A stretch of 64,000 bases of DNA from Erythrocercus mccallii (lineage: Eukaryota > Chordata > Aves > Passeriformes > Dicruridae), in contig VZRG01000864.1 of NCBI GenBank assembly GCA_013397435.1, positions 173,960 to 237,959 of the forward strand, written 5' to 3'. Below, piece after piece: positions 9,905 through 22,009 of the stretch. Every line of letters starts with the position of its first letter. Positions within the stretch are counted from its first letter, which is position 1. The translations under genes were made by a program, and so were the position numbers. The notes under the pieces are model-generated. The model made no database searches, was not told the DNA's origin, and worked only from the letters and a program-made list of their open reading frames with translations.

Positions 9905-11922
9905 ATGAAGTGCTCGTTGCGCTTCTGCTTCCTCTCGACCGCCTTCCTGCTCGTCTTCGTCATGTCCCTCCTCTTCACCTACTCCCACCACAGCATCGCC
10001 TACCTGGACCCCGGCGGGCTGGGCGGCATCCACCGGGTGAAGCTGGTGCCCGGCTATGCCGGGATGCAGCGGCTCAGCAAAGGGGGGCTGTACCCCCGGG
10101 GCTGCTCCTGCCGCCGCTGCCCGGCCGAGGAGCCCGGGGCCACCGACTGGTTTGATGGGCGCTATGACGGCACCGTGTCCCCAGTGTGGACCAAGGAGAA
10201 CATGGACCTACCGCCCGACGTCCAGAGGTGGTGGATGGTGAGCGCAGGGATGGGAGTGCCGTGGTGTGCTCTGGCACAAGGGGGGCACAGATTTCTCCTC
10301 CCCTCCAAGGAGGGGGCGCTGGCTGATTCCCCCCTGCCCCCCTTCCCTCCTTGCAGATGCTGCAGCCCCAGTTCAAGTCCCACAACACCCACGAGGTCCT
10401 GAGCAAGCTCTTCCAGATCGTGCCGGGCGAGGATCCCTACCGCTCCCGCGACCCACGCCGCTGCCGCCGCTGCGCCGTGGTTGGCAACTCAGGCAACCTC
10501 CGCGGCTCCGGCTACGGGCCGGAAATCGACGGGCACGACTTTGTGATGCGGTGAGGGACAGAGAGCACTGCCGGGGACCTGCCCACCCGGACAGCACAGA
10601 GACATGGGTGATGCTGGCACCACCGGGTACTGGGATTAGTGGGAGTGAGTCCAGCCTTGCCACTTCCCCTGGGTGGGAAACTGCTGCTTGGCAGCATTTA
10701 ATAGCTCATGGGGATCACCCGTGCCATCTGCAGGCACAGGGCATTGGGAGGGTGGTGTCATCCTCCCTGCTCTCTCCCCAGGATGAACCAGGCTCCCACA
10801 GTGGGCTTTGAAGGTGATGTGGGTGGTCGGACCACACACCATTTCATGTATCCCGAGAGTGCCAAGAACCTGCCTGCCAATGTCAGCTTTGTGCTCGTGC
10901 CCTTCAAAACCCTGGACCTGCTCTGGATCGCCAGTGCCCTCTCCACCGGCCAGATCAGGTTGTAAGTACCCATTGGGCACTGGCAGCCCAGGCTGGTGGC
11001 TGGTGGCTCAAGGACAGCTCCCCTGGGAGCAGTGGAGATTCATTTGTTCCTCCCTCCAAGAGCTCCCCCTTGGCAACTCAAGCTGGAGTTGGGGGCATGG
11101 GACCCCCAAGAACTCACCTGCCTCTCTGCTCTTTTCCCAGCACATACGCACCTGTGAAGCCTTTTCTGCGTGTGGATAAAGAAAAGGTACGTGGGGCTCA
11201 TCCCTGTCACTGCCACGAGCACTTGTATGGCTGTGGCTCTGTCAACTCATCATTTCTCAGGGTTTCCAGTGCTCCTTCAAGAGGTGCTGATGCCAAAGGG
11301 AGCACGGCTGGGGCTGCTCTGCTAACCCTGGTCTGTCCTCCCAGGTGCAGATCTACAATCCTGCCTTCTTCAAGTACATCCACGACCGCTGGACGGAACA
11401 CCATGGGCGCTACCCCTCCACTGGCATGCTGGTGCTCTTCTTTGCCCTCCATGTCTGTGATGAGGTGGGTGACGTCTCCTTCAGCTCCTGGCTGGCATGG
11501 AGTGGGTTTGCTGGGGTCCTGAATGTTGCAGGGTTAAGGAAGGAGTTGGATTCTTTGGGTCAAACTGCAGCAGTGCGATGGTCACTCTGGTTGCCTGACA
11601 CCGCAGTGATGGGCACCCTTGAGGGGTGGGAAGGCTGTGCAGAGGGATGGGCGCCTTTAAAATCACCCCAGCAGTGCAGGGGTTGCTGAGACAAGGGTGT
11701 CCCAGTCTGGTGGGGGGTTCTGGCTCACTCCCTCCCTTGCTACTGCAGGTGAACGTCTTTGGGTTCGGTGCTGACAGCCGGGGGAACTGGCACCACTACT
11801 GGGAGAACAACCGCTACGCCGGGGAGTTCAGGAAGACGGGGGTGCACGATGCTGACTTCGAGGCACACATCATCGACATGCTGGCCAAAACCAGCAAGAT
11901 CGAGGTTTACCGGGGAAACTGA
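9905..11922 (+). CDS. ST3GAL2: Beta-galactoside alpha-2,3-sialyltransferase 2
   Basis: A GT29 Golgi type II membrane enzyme that moves sialic acid from CMP-sialate to the 3-position of galactose in Gal-beta1,3-GalNAc on O-glycans and gangliosides. Six coding exons: 9905-10237, 10357-10550, 10782-10961, 11141-11186, 11345-11464 and 11749-11922. All have GT/AG borders and consistent phases, giving 348 aa against 350 in human. Features: signal anchor at residues 7-27; QRWWM near 107; sialylmotif L from C150 (CAVVGNSGNLRGSG) to about 196; an NVS glycosylation site at N209; sialylmotif S around 275-298 with C289; motif III HYWE at 307-310; motif VS from H324 to E329; and the usual C-terminus KIEVYRGN. 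The ATG has an A at -3 and precedes the anchor. All catalytic motifs are intact, so the enzyme should be active. Confidence 0.97.
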
Positions 11923-14460
11923 GGGCTGAGTCTCTGGCTCCCTGCTCCAGCAGGTCCTGCTGCCTGCAGGGGCAGAGGGTGAGGGTCTCCCTGGTGGCCT
12001 CAGGCAATGAGCACGGATGGGCAGTGCAGTTCCACATTGCTAACAGAGCCACCGTGGTGGTATTTGGTGCCTCCAGCAGCCAATCAGGTTCAGAGCTAAA
12101 GGAGACTTTTTGCTTTTTTATTATTATTATTATTAAGAAACCCAGCTGAGAAAGGATTTATAAACACAATCAGTGACTGACCAGGCGGCAGGGGTGGCCG
12201 CCTTGCATCTCTCTACAGTCAAACCAAATGCTGCTCTTTTTAAAACAAGACAACCCCCCCACCCCGAAGCTGCGTGACTTTGGGGAACCCCTCGAGCATT
12301 GCGTGCAGGCCGAGGGGGCTGAGGGAGCTGTGGCGGCTGTGCAGCCTCACCAGTGGAACCAGCTGCTTCTTTTTCCCTTTATTTTGGTATTTTTCTTTTA
12401 CCCCCCTGGGGCAGCTGATGCCATCGTTTCTCCAGGGAAGGCTCCTGGCACAGAGGCAAGTCCCAGCACATGGCTCCATGGTGGGGAGCCAGAAGCTTCA
12501 GGAAGCTGACCATTGCCGATGCTCTGCTGCAGGCTGGCGACTGCTGGCACAGCTGTGCAGGGAGATGGAGAGGAATCTCGACTGGAGTGCAGCATCCCTG
12601 CTCTTTTACCTGAGGATGGGGAAGGCTAGGACAGATTTCAGGAATGACTGTACAGGAGGCAGCTAAGAAACCTACATGAGTGGCAGCCGAGTCACTCTGG
12701 CTGAGCTCTGTGAGCAGTTGTAGGATGCTCAAGGGATTGTGGGTTGCAGCAGGGTCAAGGAGACAGGATTTCCTTTGCTTTCAGGCTGGGAAAAACCAGA
12801 TAAGTGGGTGAGTGAACTGTGCTTTTGTGTTGCTCTGAATAGCTTTGGTGAGAAGCTGAAATCCCAAAGTCTTTGCTCTGTTTGCCAGGGTGGTGCTTGG
12901 TTTACACCAGCCTGCTACAGCCAGTGCCCTCAGGGTCCCCAGGGCTTCCTGGGCTGGACAGGCAGCCTATGACATGGGAAGGGGAGATGCTGAAGGAAGC
13001 TGCCTCCCCAGAGGTGTCATTATAACCACTTTCTTTGGGTCAATCAGGTGGGGGGCAGAGGTTTTTTTAGGAGATGCTGGAAAGCTCAAGAAAAAGGCAA
13101 CCATGGAAAAGGTCTCCCTGAGAGGGACCCTCCACCTGCACAGCCGGTGCTGAGAGTGCAGCAGGAACTGTGGGGCAGTGCCCATCTGGGGAAGCTCTGC
13201 CCATGCTGCCTGGTTGCAATAGTTAATTTGAGGTACAATCACTGTAGGGTTTTTTGGGCTTGGAGATGTTTTTACCCTTTTGTATCTGGCTTTTCTGTAG
13301 CAGCCTCTTACCTGTTTCTCCACTTTGGTTTGGTTGTTTTTCAGGGTTTGTTTTTTTTTTTGAGGTTTCTCTGCAATTGTGAAAAACAAGGGTGTGGGCT
13401 GGTCACCTGGAGCAGGAAAGTCAGCAGCCCCTGGGCTGGGGAAATCCTGTCCATAGGGATTTAAACTCCTGAGTTTAGTGATGGGTTCTGGTCTGTGAAA
13501 GTGGAGCCGCCTGGTGCAGGCAGCCCCAAGCTCCAGGACACAGGCTGCTGCAAACCCCGCTCTCCACCTTCCTGGGTGTTTTTTGCTTATTTTTTCGTTT
13601 GTATTCTTTTTCTATGGGGAAGGAAATTAAAAACCACAAAACCATGAGCAACAATGAGTGCCTTGACCATCTCCCATTGGCGACGCCAGGCTGTGCCCGC
13701 GCTGGCGGCAGGGACGTGGCCGATGTATCTGGCAGTTGTACCCACTTCCTTCTTCGCACCACACTGGATCTTAGCTGGGGAAGTGCTGATGGGAGAGAGG
13801 GACACATCCAGGCCACCATGCTGGTGGCTAGAAAGACCAAATCCAGTGTGATGAGGCTGGACCAGCTCCTGTTGGAGCTGAGCAGGGCCAGACCTGACAA
13901 TCACAGGGTGAGCAGAGATGCTGGGTATCAGACCCAGGTACCAAACCCTCCGGCAGCACAGTACTGGCATCCAGTGTCAGGCGTGCTTGTGGCTCCTGGC
14001 TACCCTGACAGTATTATTTTTTTTGCTAACTTCCTTCCCCTACTCCCCTTCTCTCTGTTATTTTAATTATATTATTATTTTTTATTTAAGCTGTCCCACT
14101 AGGACTCGCCACCACTCACGTCTCCCTGGCAGGGCGGCCGCAGGCAGGCGTGTGCTGCACGGCCGGCCAACCACTGTACTGTACATAGAGGAGATGTAGG
14201 CACAGGCTACGGGCAGGGGGGTGGGCAGGGAGGAGGTGCCTGGGCTGGCCCACCTGGCAGAGGTTGTCTGCATCACACAGTACCCGATCCAACCACCTCC
14301 TGCCCCACCGGGAGAGGGAGAGACCAGTGCCCTGACCTAGGGCTAGGAGCAGGCAGGCAGCTTGGCCCGTAGCCTCTGTGTACATGGGTACTTCTGCACA
14401 CAACTGTCTTAAACCAACTGGTTTTTTTAAAGTCAATAAAAATCATGCATCAAATCTGCT
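11923..14460 (+). other. ST3GAL2: ST3GAL2 3'UTR
   Basis: Non-coding sequence after the TGA at 11920-11922. It contains an ATT run (12117-12136) and several T-rich tracts and ends near a canonical AATAAA at 14435-14440. That signal is followed by T- and GT-rich sequence (TTGGTGTTTTTTTT) of the kind found downstream of cleavage sites. Other frames inside this span show no protein similarity. Confidence 0.75.
14435..14440 (+). terminator. ST3GAL2: ST3GAL2 polyadenylation signal
   Basis: AATAAA with a U/GU-rich downstream element starting about 20 bp later. Cleavage is expected around 14455-14465. Confidence 0.75.
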
Positions 14461-15059
14461 TGGTGTTTTTTTTCTGATAGCTCTGTCTACTGTGCCTTTT
14501 CCTGCACCCCAGCCTGGGCATCAGTGGGATCAGGAGAGCAGGGAAAGAAAATGAGAGGGTTGCTGGGCCCAGAAGATGCTCTGCTCTCTCCACCCCTCCC
14601 AGGCCAGGCACCAGCCCTCAGCTGTAGTTAATATCCTCTCACTGGGGCAGGAGCAAAGGCTGGCCCCATGCCAGCCTGGGTGCCCAGCAGCAGAGCCCCA
14701 GACAACCCTCCAGCCCGAGCCCAACAGTTGGTGATACCACTGCGCACCTAGACCCCACATCCATGTCCCAATCACACTGGACCCTAAAACAGAGGCTCTG
14801 GTCCCATGCAGCCCATGTCCCTGAGCCCCACCACAGCAGAGGGAATGACATGGAGGAGCTGTTGGACATAATTTTGAATGTGGATACACACAGAGGCGGG
14901 GAAGGGACTTCCCCAGGGTGATGCAGCAAGTCCAGAACAGCTCCTGGGGCTGCACCCTTCAACAAGCCTAGTGTCCCTGCAGGATCCCACCCAGTCAACC
15001 AGGGGCATTTGGATTCTGACACACAAGGGTCCTGCATAACTAATGGCAAAATTCAGAAG
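14461..15059. other. Convergent intergenic gap, ST3GAL2 to PDPR
   Basis: About 600 bp between two predicted polyadenylation sites that face each other. It has moderate GC content. No gene, repeat family or clear structure was seen. Confidence 0.6.
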
Positions 15060-15074
15060 TAGTTAAAATGCCTC

Positions 15075-15080
15075 TTTATT
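15075..15080 (-). terminator. PDPR: Distal PDPR polyadenylation signal
   Basis: The plus-strand TTTATT reads AATAAA on the minus strand, with TTGTGTGTC about 50 bp downstream in the minus direction. It is the last such signal before the convergent ST3GAL2 end. Confidence 0.5.
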
Positions 15081-18000
15081 AATATACAAACCTAGCAACA
15101 TTTAAGCCAACCAAAATATGAAATGAAACCAAGCATGATATAAATACAGCATACATGACAACACGGCCTCAGTGGAGAGCAGCAAACTCACCCTGACTTG
15201 TGCGCTGGGGAACAGTTGTCCACATCCTCTGCCGTAGGGTCTGGCAATCCTGTGCAGCAAAGAGCAGCTTTGTCTCTCCTAAGCCACTCCAAATCCAAAC
15301 TCAGCAGAGGTGAGACCACTGTTCCCCTCAAAGGAAGAGTACCTGGCATGAGCTTTCTCTGATCCAACACCACAATGGGATTAAAGAGCCTCCCTGTGCT
15401 GCTGGAGACAACCTGCTGGCACCTGCTTGCCAGGGCCGTGCAATGGCAGAGGGAAACCATAGTGGATGGGGAACCATGCTGCTGACACTGCTCCTTGCTC
15501 TGTCCCACCTCAGCTATATCCACTGCACAACATTCACAAGTGTAAGGCACTAGAAAAGTGTTTTCACAGGTTCAAACTTCAGTTGTTCTTAAAATTCTGG
15601 CAGCAGCACGTATCAGAAATCTTCCCAGCCCTTTTAAAATCTGGTCTTAGGAGACAAAAGCATGAAGAGGGGTTTGGATGAGTATCCTGCTGCAAGCCTG
15701 ACCAGGAGATGCAGGAGAACCTGTCAAGGACTTCAGAGATACTAATCTGCCTCTGGTTATATGGGAAGGAGTGAGATCTGTCCCACTACGAGAAAAGGAG
15801 GGAATTTTAGCATGGAAAAAACTCATTAGTGCTGTGGTGAAAGGCAACAGCACAGATTTTTCTCCATGCACACAAAATGGATCAGGTCCTAGCTGGGATG
15901 GCTGACAACTCCCAAGTATCTGCTCTGCTTGTAGCAGGTGTCAAGGATCCATGTGGGAAGATTAACTGTTACCAGTATTAACAAATCAGTAAATATTAAT
16001 GTGAACACTTTCCTCATTATAATGTACTGCTCCTCTTTGTTGGAATTCTTTATTCCAAGCAGGTGGAATCTCTAACAGAACTTCAGCCCAGCGTGCCACA
16101 CCTGCAAAGCAGCTCTGGTTTGTGCTGTAATCCAGAAGCCAGCCTGACATTAGTAATCCAGCCCAGCTTTGAGACAAATGGGAGATGAGAAGTCTCAGAG
16201 CCATCTCAGCAAACACAACAGCAGTAGCAGATCCCCTTCCCTCCTGCTTCTCCCAACTCCTGCCTGCAAATGTCAGCTGATACAGCAGGGAAGTGTTCAG
16301 GCAGAGAATTTTGTTTCCTTTAATGCAATGGGACAGTCATAGAGTACTCTACACCAGCCCAGGCTTCTTTAGAGAAAGAAGAAAACCCATTACACCACAA
16401 GGAAAAAGTGAATAAATCCATTTTGGGAGGGGGAAACAAACAGGAAGGTGTCAGCCCAGCAGCTGGACAGGCACAAGGGCTCCCAGCTCCATACAAATTC
16501 CAGTCTCAAACTGCAACAGCAGATTCCACCATTCCGCAGTGCTTGCTCAAAAATTACCGTCTCTGGGCACACAGTATACAGCTTTCCAGGAAGGAAATCA
16601 ATGGCAGGCACAGCCAATGCCCAAACACCTCACTTAAAGCTTTAAGGCATTTATAAATATTCAGTCTTTTTTTCCTCTCTCAAACACAAGGACTACTCAT
16701 GCCAAGGGCTATAAGCACACTGCTACAGCCATAATACTTCAGGAAAGTTTAAAGTGCAAAGAAAATTTTCAAATGCCTTTTAGTTACAGCTTGAAGTCAT
16801 CAGATGACACCAACTCCCACCTTTCCCAAGTGTTGTTCCATGACTGAATGCCTTTTTATTTTTTTTTTAATAGAAATCCGAACAATCAATTAAGGAAAAG
16901 TTAGTTTAAAACAGGAAAACATCCTAAAATAGGCAGAAATTATTCTGACCCAGTATTAAAATAAACTCGTTTGGGAAGACAGATATGAAGGTTGTGAACA
17001 TTTTGCTCACTGTTATCAGCAGCCAAGAGTTGTGTTGTAAATAAAAATTACTTCTGCCCTTGCAAGAACTCACCACTCCTCTGACATGGGAACTACCTCA
17101 CTTTTATAGATCTCTTTCCAAAATGTCACCATTCTGGATCAAACGTGCTGGAAGGATGAGGTTGGTGATGTCAGTGCTATACCTTTACAGCTAAAAGAAT
17201 GTGCCAGGGAGACAAAAGTGTTCCAGGCACTCACATGCACACAGTCCCCACTTCTCCTGTGTGGAACCATTTCCTTTATCCCAATGAGAGGGGCAAATGT
17301 GTCCTGGGAAACAAGTGCTAATGCTGTCCCAACTCTGCCTAGAGCCATGGGTGCCACTTGTCCAGCATCAAGGCCGCAGAGGCAGATACTCCCTGAGCTG
17401 ATTGAAGCTGATCATCTCTCCAATGCTGGGCTTAAGGAGTTGAGTCATGAGCAAAGGATCAAACCTTTGCTGCATCTCTCCTTCCACCTCAGCTCAGCCA
17501 CTCCACCATCCCTCCACCAGTTTTTATTTTGCCATGCCTCACTCTCTGATGGCAAAAGGAACTAATGCATTCAGCCACCTGAGGAAAGAAACTAAAGAAG
17601 TGTTGAGGACAGCAGGAAAATCCTGGCACAGGGAAGGGAGGGTTAAATGATGGGATTTACAGCAGCCATAGACCTGGAGTTCTAATGTTGGTATCAGCAT
17701 CACCTAGAAGTTGAATAACTTAAGTTGATGCAGAGACACAGATCTAGCACCAACCTAGCTGCAATGACAAAGCATCAGGTAGAAGGAAGAGAAGAACCTT
17801 GTGCATGAAAATTCTACAGCAGCAGAGTTTGGAGGTGTTACAGGAAGAGCAACATGATCTATGGCAACTCAAATGCAACAATAGAAAGGAAGCTTACACC
17901 AAGATGTGGAGACGCAGTGGAAGTTTCACACAACCTCCCTTCCTTGCCACAAAATAAGAAACTGTCCAACAAGGCCTGTCAAATCTAGCTACTGGAGAAA

Positions 18001-19242
18001 ACAAATAGAAGCGAAGTCTGGCAAAAATGGATGTGAAAGTAACTGTAACACATCCTCCTGAAACAGAAAACATAATTCTAGAAATAGACTGTTAATTTTA
18101 TCCTCAGATCGTTAAATATGAACAATATACTCCTGTTTTTCTAATACCAGTTTTACTCAAGCCTTGCAAGTACTCACTCAAGGACTAACAAAACACGAGA
18201 ACTTAGGAAAGGACACAGGAAGGTTAAGACAATATAATATCTCTGTAAAAATCATTTAATGGAAGGAAGTGCTGTGTCTTCCATAAGTTCCCCTGACTCC
18301 AGAGGGCACTTGGGCAAGCCAGCCCTTCCCATGGATGCACATTTAGATGGATTCCCTGGCTACCTTTCCTCCAAAGATGCCTGTGTGAACAGAGTCTACA
18401 GGGCTGTTCCCACTCTGGACAGCAAGACTCAGAGAAGTGGTAACAACCCTGTGACTGATACCCACAAAGTGCAGACAGCAGACCTGCAGCTGCTGCTTCA
18501 GCACAGAATGAGGCCATTTCCCTTTCTACTGCCACAGAGAGGGATGCTATTTTTATGTTTCCCAATCCAAGGTTCATAGTCTTACTGTGCAGAATGAGAA
18601 CAAACCACCTTTTTTAGCAAAAGCATTTTAAAGCAGTTTTAATGATCAGAATCAGGATGTAGAATTTTACAGTCCCTGTATTTACCACCTTCAATGTTAA
18701 GACTATGCTACAACAGCTTTGAAGATTTGATTTTTAATTTTCTAATTTGAAGGTGTACTAGAGGTAGTAACCCGTCAACAGATTTAGTTGTTCTTTTTTA
18801 TGCACTTTACTTTAATCATCAGATAAAGGGATTAGAGTCTTACATCACTGCTTAATACCTCAAGATGAAAACACTACACTAGAAGGATCTTCCTCCAACT
18901 CAGTATCACTATTTTAAAACGTGATCCAATTGTCTTCTTGACAGGTGTTCAAGTTGGTAAAGGCAAACTATTCTTTACATTTTAAGTTTAAAAATAGCTA
19001 CACCAGAAATTAAATCGACTAAGCCTGAATAGCAGTTAAAGCTCTCTCAGGTTCTGATATAAAACAAGAACAGAATTCATAGCAGGGAAGGTCGGAGTAG
19101 GCGTTAATGAGCTGCAAGACTGACAATTACCAAACCACCCGAATCAGCAAACACAGCGTTACATGAAGTGTTGCTATGTCTACCATCATGGTGGACAACT
19201 ATTTCCACTCTCTATTTTTGGTATGGAAAAGTCAATAGATCT

Positions 19243-19283
19243 AGACATAAAATAAATCTTTCAGACATAAAATAAACCTTAGC
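19243..19283. repeat. 20-bp direct repeat
   Basis: The unit AGACATAAAATAAA plus 6-7 more bases occurs twice in tandem, with a third shortened copy (AGACATAATGAC) directly after. It lies in the predicted PDPR 3'UTR. Confidence 0.75.
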
Positions 19284-19644
19284 AGACATAATGACAAAAG
19301 TAGCTCATAAAACACAATTTTACTGTCAGAACTGCTGGAGAAGAGACACCCATGTATGAAAAGTTGCCTGAGGAACTAGCAGGCACCTATAAATTAGGGA
19401 AAAGGAAAAATAACCACAAGGAGGAATACAATGCAGATAGAATGAGAGCCTGGTAAAGGACAGTATGCTGCCAGCTTTCCAGTTTGGTCTTAACTAGTTC
19501 TAATTCTGCAGAGAACTGAACAGCTCGAGCTTAAATCTCTGTTCAGCAGTTTCAATACAAACTTCAGCACACCTTAGCCCTATACTTTGCCTTCTCCTGA
19601 AGGAGTATCATGCCTTACTCAGCCACAACAAATAGTCAATAAAC

Positions 19645-19700
19645 CCTAAGCAGAAGGGCTGCTCTAAGAATCTCTAAGAATCCTAAGCAGAAGGGCTACT
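19645..19700. repeat. 37-bp tandem duplication, 1.5 copies
   Basis: CCTAAGCAGAAGGGCT begins at 19645 and again at 19682, 37 bp later. The intervening unit also holds a short CTAAGAATCT doubling. A local replication-slippage product in the predicted PDPR 3'UTR. Confidence 0.85.
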
Positions 19701-22009
19701 CCACATCCTAAATATCACATACAAGACTCTTTCTTTGGTTGAATGCCTGTTTCTGTAGAAAAAGAAGGCGAAGCAGTGTCTCATAAAACCAATGAAGAAG
19801 GATCAAAGTCCTCCCTGGTACACACGTCCAGCATGGGAAAAATGGGATAGGGGTATCTCTCTAAGCAGAAAAGATATGCAAGAAGTAATTATAGAATTTA
19901 AACTGCTATTAGATGCTTTATGAACCTTTCATTTAAGCAATTAATTCTAACACATCAGGCAAAATTTCAGTTCAGAGAGCACTAATAGGGGAATTTGGAA
20001 GAAATGACAAGCAGGCAGAATCTTGCCTACAGTAGCCACATAGAGTACTCTGGGCTGCGAGATCTCATGAAACTGCCCCACTGTGGTCAGTCCTTTTCAG
20101 AAACTGGAAAATTTTGCATGTCAGTTCAGAACTACGTTTGAAATCCTGGAAGAAGCCACACACTTCAGTGGAACTCACCACAGACAAAGGAGCACATGCT
20201 CAGAGAATTGACATCTACATTCAACCTACTACACCATATGCTCAAATCCTAAATTCTCTTGCGGCTTCCTGAAGTGGCAGCCACAGACCCAACCACAGGC
20301 ACAGCTTAAAGCAACTAAAGCAGCAGAAAACAAACTTAAAATAATAACCAGGGAAAGTTTTGAGCTCATATTTACATTACTGATGCTCACTGGAAAATAA
20401 AGTGCCCAAAAATGGTTCTAGACCATAGAGGAAGTGTTCACCACAGCTAACAGGACAGACATCAGTGCAAGGTTGTGTCTGAAGTCCAAAACAGATGCTG
20501 AAGCAGAAAGACCATGAGGAGTATGTGGTATCAGAGGCAGTGAAAACATTTAACAGATCTTTTTCAAGTAAATGAAAATAGTCTTTGTTTTTGATTGTGC
20601 TCAAAACATGACGATGATGCAAATGCGCAAAAGGCAATTCAGTATTCCCCCGTTACTTTACCATTTACCATCAGTGATTGAACTGGCACATTTTGACACC
20701 TGAAGAAGGGGTGAATTTCCAGCTGCACCATCTGGAGCATCTGTATGAAAGCCAGATGCAAAGAGCAGTGCTGAAGAAAAGCAATTTATAATCCCACTAC
20801 CATGCTCCCTTCACTCCCTTATTCAACCTCTTCAGCTGAGGTACTACTGGGAGACAAAGAAGTGCAACAGATTTGAGGAGGAAAACAAGACAAATTCTTG
20901 AGTCCAGCAGGAGCTGCTGAGACATTTTCTCACCACAGCAGAAAACCCAGTGTTTCTCACACCACAAGTGAGACAAATGCTGTGTCTTTTCCTAAAATTT
21001 CAAAATAATCACAGGCAGCTAAAACTACAAGATAACATCCTCTCCTGCTGCTCAAGTTCCCCAAACCAACACAAGTTCTCCATGAACCTTGCCAGATGAG
21101 TTTGACCAATTCACAAAAAGTGAAAGACAATCCCCAAAGAGACTGTATATTATGCAGCTTAAACAGAAGCAGCATTTCAACACTGCTATTTAACATTAAA
21201 CACTAACATCTACCCTTGTTAGAAATCAGTATTCTTCCTAATAAAAAAGAAAAAACATTCCTTTATAGAAGTGAAATGCACATGTTGATCTTTGAGTATA
21301 TTTATAGAAGGCCATTTAGTTTCAGTGACCCCCCACAAAAAATCCAATCCCACCAACAACGCACTTACCAATGCTACTGTCATCTCAATACTCTGATGTT
21401 AAATCTACTCCCTGCTAGGGAAAAACCGAAATGGTGGACAAAGGAGGGCAGAGACAGGTTGGACGACACCAAAACCTGTCTCTAGGCTGTGCTCACACAA
21501 TGCTTTGTCTCATGCCAGTGAGGTAGCTGATCGTTCTATTGCTGCGTGCATCGACACACCAACCCCTCTGCAACATGGTATGTGGAGAGCAGGGTGAGGT
21601 CAGCCATCATCTGAACCACAGGCAGCAAAGACCTGCTGTCCCATGCCTTATGCTGGAGAGGAGAGAGGAAGGGTGCAGTCTTCAGGGGTCACCCCAACTC
21701 CTCCCATCACTAGAAAGCCAGGGCCTTTGGTGGGGTTCACTCCTACACAGGCATCCCTGCATGTTCAGCACTGTGCTTCATCCACTGGGGCACAGGGGAG
21801 CCTGGCAAAGGTTGAAGGAGACAGACAGGGCTGGGAAAGCTTGAAAATTAAAGTTTTAAAATATACAAAATGTAACACACTGGAAAAAGTTTAAAAGTTG
21901 CAAGACAAGAAAGGAAAAGAAAGAAATATATGAGTTGAGGAAAAAGGGCTGGAAGATGGTGGGAGAAGACTCTAGCTTGGGACAAGGGGCCGGTCTAGTC
22001 TGCTCAGCA

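Larger units (their letters stand above)
15060..22009 (-). other. PDPR: Long PDPR 3'UTR (predicted)
   Basis: Nearly 7 kb of AT-rich, non-coding sequence downstream of the PDPR stop codon, free of recognisable genes. A minus-strand AATAAA at 15075-15080 has a GT-rich downstream stretch and is the best distal end. Another AATAAA at 16855-16860 could give a shorter form. PDPR in mammals also has a 3'UTR of several kilobases. Two small local duplications lie inside it (19243-19283 and 19645-19700). The extent is inferred; a separate non-coding transcript in this span is possible. Confidence 0.55.

Noticed and set aside
13475..14436. Frames of 100-155 codons within the ST3GAL2 3'UTR
   Set aside because: They lie before a clear AATAAA on the ST3GAL2 message and show no similarity to known families.
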